Of a stretch of 10,579 nucleotides of DNA, positions 7,472 through 10,579 are shown one piece after another. The translations under genes and the position numbers were made by a program. Each line of letters opens with the position of its first letter. The first letter of the stretch is position 1. Location: positions 1-10,579 of the forward strand of contig JAZDLO010000232.1 of assembly GCA_043801935.1 (NCBI GenBank), written 5' to 3'. Below the pieces are notes generated by a model. That model worked only from the letters and a program-made list of their open reading frames with translations. It had not been told where the DNA came from and did not search any database. Source of the stretch: JAZDLO01 sp043801935 (GTDB taxonomy: Bacteria; Actinomycetota; Thermoleophilia; RBG-16-64-13).

Positions 7472-7801
7472 CTATCGGGGCGCGAACAGGACGCTCCGGG
7501 GCCGCTTCTCCATCAGGAGAGCGAGGTCGCTGACTTCGCCATAGGTCATGCACGCCGCCTGGCAATGCTTGACGCAGGCCGGCGGTTCACCGGCCTGCGT
7601 CCTCGCGGCGCACAGGTTGCACAGCTCCGTGGGAAAAGGGAGATAGTCGACTTCCACCTTGTCGAAGGTTTCGAGGACGATCTCGTTCACCTTGATCCCC
7701 CAGCGGCCGGCCGGATATCCGTTCTCCTGCTTGCAGGCCACCTCGCACGAATGGCAGCCGGTGCAGTAGTGGTAGTCGATCAGCAGTCCCTTCCGGCCCA
7801 T
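7472..7801 (-). CDS. Small two-cluster Fe-S electron-transfer subunit of the molybdopterin enzyme
   Basis: This 109-residue protein of the DmsB/PsrB-like ferredoxin group should pass electrons to or from the molybdopterin subunit encoded just upstream. The first Cys group is Cys13, Cys16, Cys19 and Cys23 in YCTGCHSCEVACK. The second is Cys61, Cys64, Cys76 and Cys80, with an extra Cys84. This is enough for two [4Fe-4S] clusters, whereas typical DmsB-like subunits are nearly twice as long and carry four. There is no signal peptide or membrane segment. The ATG lies one base after the stop of the molybdopterin gene, with GGAGGGGAG just before it, so the two are probably translationally coupled. 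No membrane anchor gene follows; the next gene is the dehydrogenase after 93 bases. The partner that takes the electrons is not evident. Confidence 0.9.
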   Translation of the reverse strand: MGRKGLLIDYHYCTGCHSCEVACKQENGYPAGRWGIKVNEIVLETFDKVEVDYLPFPTELCNLCAARTQAGEPPACVKHCQAACMTYGEVSDLALLMEKRPRSVLFAPR

Positions 7802-7802
7802 G

Positions 7803-10039
7803 TCACTCCCCTCCCGCCTCGATCTTCTTCACGGCCACGAGGGTCGTCTTGTAGGCCCCGCCGCCGTAACCGGAGGAAGCGCCCGGCCCGATGGGGACGA
7901 GCAGGTTGCAGTTAAGATCCCAGATGCCGAACAGGTTTGGCTCCTTCCCCTCGGTCTCCGGGAGCCACCAGCCGTGGGGGACGCTGACCACCTGCGGATG
8001 GACCGTGGGGGTGATCTTCGCCTTACGCCTGATCCGTCCCCGATCGTTTTCTATGTAAACCCATTCGCCCTCGCCGATGCCCAGCTCGCCGGCCACCCGA
8101 GGATGTATCTCCACGGTGGGATGGGGTTCGCACTCCCTAGCCAGGGGATGTTCCGATGCTCGGCGTGGAAGTACACCGATGATCTCCGGCCGGTCACCAT
8201 GACCAGCGGATATTTCGCGAACAGCTCGGGTGTACGCACTTCGCTCTCGGGGGGCTCGGTGTAGGAGGGAAGCGGATCCAGGTTCCAATCCCTAAAGCTG
8301 GTGCAGTACAGCTCGAGCTTGCCCGTGGGGGTGCGGAAGCCGGGGCGGCCGTCGGGGCGCAGGAGGCCTTTCTCGTAGCGGCGATAGGGCCGAGAGGGAG
8401 TTTCCTTCTCGGGGAACTTCCAGTTCCCCTCCTTGAGCTCGTCGTAGGTGAAGCCGGAGGGCTTCAGGCGGTCGTTTATGAGGTCCTTCACTTTGGGGTA
8501 GCGCCGGCGCAGCTCGGGATTGAAGCGCCTGGCCAGCTCCAGGTTGATCTCCCAGTCGGAGCGGCACTCCGGCACCTCGATGGCGGGCGTCATGACCTGA
8601 AGGGGGCTCCACCAAGAACGGAAGGTCTCCTTCTCGGCGATGGTCGCCACCGGCAGGATCAGGTCGGCAACCGCCATAGTGGTGGGGTTGGGAAAGAGGT
8701 CGGCGACGACGTTGAACTCCATGTTCTTGAGAGCCTGATAGTGCAGCTTGGTGTCGGCCGCCTGGCCGCCCAGCATGTTGGTGGTCTGAATCCAGCAGGC
8801 CTTTATGGGGTAAGGATCTCCGCTCAGCATCTGCTCCACAGCGCGGTCCGGCTGGGCCCAGCCGCGGAAGTTCCGCAGCATGTCGAACTCCTGGGCGCCG
8901 ATGCGCTTCTCGTTGAGGCGCTTGACGAACTGCTCCCCGTACATCTCGTGCAGTTCCTGCGTGGAGAAGGGATAGGTGGTCACATCGAACGCGGGCTTGG
9001 CGATGACGTTGCCGCCGGGGACGTCCAGATTGCCGGTGAGCGCCCACAGGCAGGTGATGGCTTGAGCGACCGTGGTGCCCTCAGGCGCCATATCGACCGG
9101 CACCCCCCACTGCACCGCCGCCGGCTTCGCCGTCGCGTACATCCGGGCGGCAGCCACGATGTCTTCCGCCGGCACCCAGGTGATGTCCGCCACCCGTTCG
9201 GGCGGGTACTCGGCCGCCCGCGCCTCGAGCTCCTCGAACCCGGAGGTCCACCGCTCCACGAACTCCCGGTCGTAGAGCCCCTCGGAGATTATGACGTTCA
9301 CCATGCCCAGAGCCAGAGCCGCATCGGTCCCCGGGCGCAGCTGCAAGAACTTCTCCGCCCTAGACGAGAACCAGGTCCAGCGAGGATCGACCACGATCAG
9401 CTTGGAGCCGCGCTTCATGCAATCCACGACCCAATGGCCGAAGAACCCGTCCGGGCAGCCCACGGCCGGGTTCTGCCCCCAGACGACGATCACCTCGGGG
9501 ACACGGTACTCCGGATCGGACATGCCGTCGGGCAGGAACTGGCCGGCGTCCAACACGGCGTAGTCGCCGTGGACGGCCATCATGGCGCCGAGACGGGGCG
9601 TGTAGCAGGAATGTCCCGCGAGCCCCAGTTGCACCCAGTTGGGGCTGCCGAAGGAATAGCAGAGGAACGAGATAGGACCGCCGACATCCCGGCCGGTGCC
9701 CTGGACGAAGAGGACAGCCTCCGCCCCATGCTCCGCTTTGATGGCGTTGAACCGCTCCTCGACGGTGTCGAGGGCCTCGTCCCAGCTTATGGGCTCGAAT
9801 GTTCCCTCGCCGCGCTCACCCACCCTCTTCAGGGGTCGGGTGAACCGCTCGGGATGGTACACGTACTGGGTGAGGGCCAGCATCCGGGGGCACAACCGGC
9901 CGTGGTTGAAGGGATGCTCCTCGTCTCCCTCCACCTTGACGAGCCGTCCGTCCTTGACGAACATCTTGAAGCCACAGCCTCCGTGGCATCCGGGACCGGG
10001 CGACCAGGCAGTCGATCGCACTATCCTGTCGTATTGCAC
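7803..10039 (-). CDS. Molybdopterin oxidoreductase catalytic subunit (DMSO reductase superfamily), interrupted by a one-base frameshift
   Basis: If the reading frame is restored near 8138, this is a 745-residue molybdo- or tungsto-bis-MGD enzyme of normal size. The first frame (662 codons, stop at 8051) keeps homology up to HAEHRNIPWL at residue 634. The second frame then continues REC-EPHPTVEIHP through the cofactor-binding C-terminal domain (ELGIGEGEWVYIEN, PHGWWLP) to 7803. The N-terminal cluster region has Cys18, Cys22 and Cys50, but the first expected Cys is absent (STAWSPGPGC, Ala11). GHSCYTPR (142-149) supplies Cys145 as a likely metal ligand. VWGQNPAVG and IVVDPR belong to the cofactor-binding domains. 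No twin-arginine signal is present, so it is cytoplasmic. The GTG start at 10037-10039 has AAGGAGG seven bases upstream. The substrate is unknown; a phenylacetyl-CoA-type oxidoreductase or a reductive dehydroxylase are possible roles. Confidence 0.88.
8136..8143 (-). other. Frameshift site in the molybdopterin subunit gene
   Basis: In the first frame the codons read CCC TGG CTA GGG AGT; in the frame that carries the remaining homology they read CTA, then AGG GAG TGC. The family pattern PWL-RE-x-x-P is met only by changing frame by one base here, equal to one missing base between the Leu and Arg codons. There is no slippery heptamer of the X XXY YYZ kind, so programmed slippage is unlikely. 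A mutation or a sequencing/assembly error is the simpler reading. Confidence 0.85.
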
Positions 10040-10046
10040 GATCGAG

Positions 10047-10053
10047 CCTCCTT
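10047..10053 (-). promoter_or_regulatory. Strong Shine-Dalgarno site deciding the GTG start
   Basis: AAGGAGG stands seven bases before the GTG at 10039 on the minus strand. It fixes the start of the molybdopterin gene even though the codon is GTG, and it shows that no N-terminal export signal is missing upstream. Confidence 0.8.
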
Positions 10054-10092
10054 GACCTCGCTGTGGGCGAGCGTCGGTCGTAGCGTTCGGCG

Positions 10093-10114
10093 CCGCCTCA
10101 GTGTACTGAATCGG
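10093..10114. promoter_or_regulatory. Interrupted 22-bp palindrome upstream of the operon (possible operator)
   Basis: The structure is CCG, two bases, TCAGT, GT, ACTGA, two bases, CGG, so eight of ten possible pairs are complementary around a two-base centre. It lies 53 bases before the molybdopterin start codon and just downstream of a -10-like hexamer, about where transcription would begin. That is a typical place for a dimeric repressor site. No regulator gene is visible in the window, and no U-run suggests a terminator. Confidence 0.4.
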
Positions 10115-10119
10115 GCGAC

Positions 10120-10125
10120 ATTGTA
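10120..10125 (-). promoter_or_regulatory. Possible -10 box (TACAAT) for the nine-gene operon
   Basis: TACAAT matches five of six bases of the housekeeping -10 consensus and lies 80 bases upstream of the first start codon. The hexamer 17 bases further upstream (CTGGTG) is a poor -35 box, so the promoter would need an activator or may not be real. The GC-rich surroundings make an AT-containing hexamer stand out somewhat. Confidence 0.3.
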
Positions 10126-10130
10126 CCCGA

Positions 10131-10445
10131 CTACGCTCGACCCACCAGCTGCGCCCAAACCACCAGAGCGGCTACGAAGGCGCGGAGCCGCTCGCGCAGC
10201 TCCGCGTCCACCAGAATGCCGGCAGCATCGAACTTCTTCCCTGCTTGGGCCACGCGTAACTCGGGCTGAACCATGACGAGGGAGTTCGTTTGGATGAACA
10301 CCTGGCGCAGTGCCATTTGGGAGCGGACGGTCCCGCCGTCTCCCCCCGAGGCCCCCATGATCCCGATGGGCTTCCCGCGCAGGACGCTGGCCTTCGAGGG
10401 GCGCGAAGCCCAGTCGACGGCGTTCTTGAGCACCCCCGGATGCTC
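10131..10445 (-). pseudogene. NADPH-dependent FMN reductase-like gene, N-terminal part missing
   Basis: These 104 codons match the C-terminal part of the flavodoxin-like NAD(P)H-dependent FMN reductase family. PGVLKNAVDWASRP is the family's hallmark segment. It is followed by GKPIGIMGASGGDGGT, SQMALRQVF and a C-terminal FDAAGILVDAELRERLRAF helix. The normal protein of about 180 residues begins with a flavin-binding GSLR-type loop and roughly 75 residues that are absent here. The frame is closed upstream by a TGA at 10446-10448, just after the transposase remnant. The sequence GAGAGCATCC before the homology could also encode the usual Ser-Ile-Pro with one base lost. A GTG at 10433 could start translation of a fragment, but it would lack the FMN-binding N terminus. 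The gene was probably disrupted by the neighbouring IS110 element. It points the same way as the operon, 91 bases upstream of it. Confidence 0.82.
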
Positions 10446-10454
10446 TCATGTTTG

Positions 10455-10577
10455 TCAAGCGGTGCTGGCCACGAGGGCGTGATAGACCTCACGGGCGACG
10501 TAGCGCTTGAGGCAGCGCATTATTTCTCGCTTGGACAGGCCTTCTGCCAGTCTTCGGTTGACGTACTCCTTGGTGCG
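10455..10577 (-). mobile_element. IS110-family transposase, C-terminal 40 codons (continues beyond the right edge)
   Basis: The last 40 residues read RTKEYVNRRLAEGLSKREI, then MRCLKRYVAREVYHAL and a stop at 10455-10457. The Lys-Arg-Glu-Ile ... Arg-Cys-Leu-Lys-Arg-Tyr-Val-Ala-Arg-Glu pattern is, from memory, the C-terminal end of IS110-type recombinases. These lack normal terminal inverted repeats and use a structured RNA encoded next to the recombinase gene. The FMN reductase homology begins within about ten bases of the stop, so the element boundary must lie near 10445-10455. The catalytic domains and any guide RNA lie outside the window, so it is not possible to say whether the element is intact. 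Confidence 0.7.
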
Positions 10578-10579
10578 TT

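Noticed and set aside
8138..8146. Programmed -1 ribosomal frameshifting as an explanation for the split molybdopterin gene
   Set aside because: No slippery heptamer is present (CCCTGGCTAGGG), no family precedent is known to me, and the product would need near-complete shifting. Mutation or sequence error is simpler.
10453..10458. Perfect TTGACA hexamer on the minus strand at the end of the IS110 remnant, as an outward -35 box of a hybrid promoter
   Set aside because: It overlaps the transposase stop codon, and the bases 16 to 18 positions downstream (around GGGGTGC) bear no resemblance to a -10 box.

Overview
The window is GC-rich (clearly above 60 % by eye). It carries one tightly packed block of nine co-directional genes, all on the minus strand and read from about 10040 leftward past the left edge. 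The gene content points to an anaerobic bacterium that degrades or reduces organic acids through CoA thioesters: a ferredoxin-dependent 2-oxoacid oxidoreductase, a molybdopterin enzyme with its own small Fe-S partner, and an iron-sulfur flavoenzyme of the Old Yellow Enzyme/enoate reductase type. The lineage cannot be fixed from the sequence. High-GC Actinomycetota, Chloroflexota or sulfate-reducing lineages would all fit.

Layout in transcription order. At the right edge is the last 40 codons of an IS110-family transposase (10455-10577). It abuts the C-terminal two-thirds or less of an NADPH-dependent FMN reductase-like gene (10131-10445) that has lost its N-terminal part. A 91-bp gap follows, with a -10-like box, a 22-bp interrupted dyad and a strong Shine-Dalgarno sequence. 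Then come: a molybdopterin oxidoreductase catalytic subunit starting with GTG (10039-7803), broken by a one-base frameshift near 8138; a two-cluster ferredoxin-like subunit (7801-7472); a lactate/malate dehydrogenase family protein (7378-6461); an FMN/4Fe-4S/FAD oxidoreductase (6393-4273); an EntE/DhbE-like AMP-forming acyl- or aryl-CoA ligase (4252-2570); and the four subunits of a 2-oxoacid:ferredoxin oxidoreductase in the order gamma, delta, alpha, beta (2513 to beyond position 1).

How the genes may work together (inference). The ligase would activate an (aryl)carboxylic acid to its CoA ester. The molybdenum enzyme with its Fe-S partner, and the enoate-reductase-like flavoprotein, would carry out redox steps on the acid or CoA ester. 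The dehydrogenase would interconvert a 2-hydroxy and a 2-oxo acid, and the ferredoxin-dependent enzyme would convert the 2-oxo acid to an acyl-CoA one carbon shorter. Anaerobic phenylacetate degradation (PadJ ligase, PadBCD molybdenum enzyme, PadEFGHI phenylglyoxylate dehydrogenase) uses the same enzyme classes and is the nearest known logic. Subunit sizes, the missing membrane anchor, and the extra dehydrogenase and flavoprotein show that this is not a copy of that system.

No rRNA, tRNA, CRISPR array or convincing intrinsic terminator was seen. No stretch of 300 bases lacks a gene. The long open frames on the plus strand are antisense by-products of GC-rich codon use.
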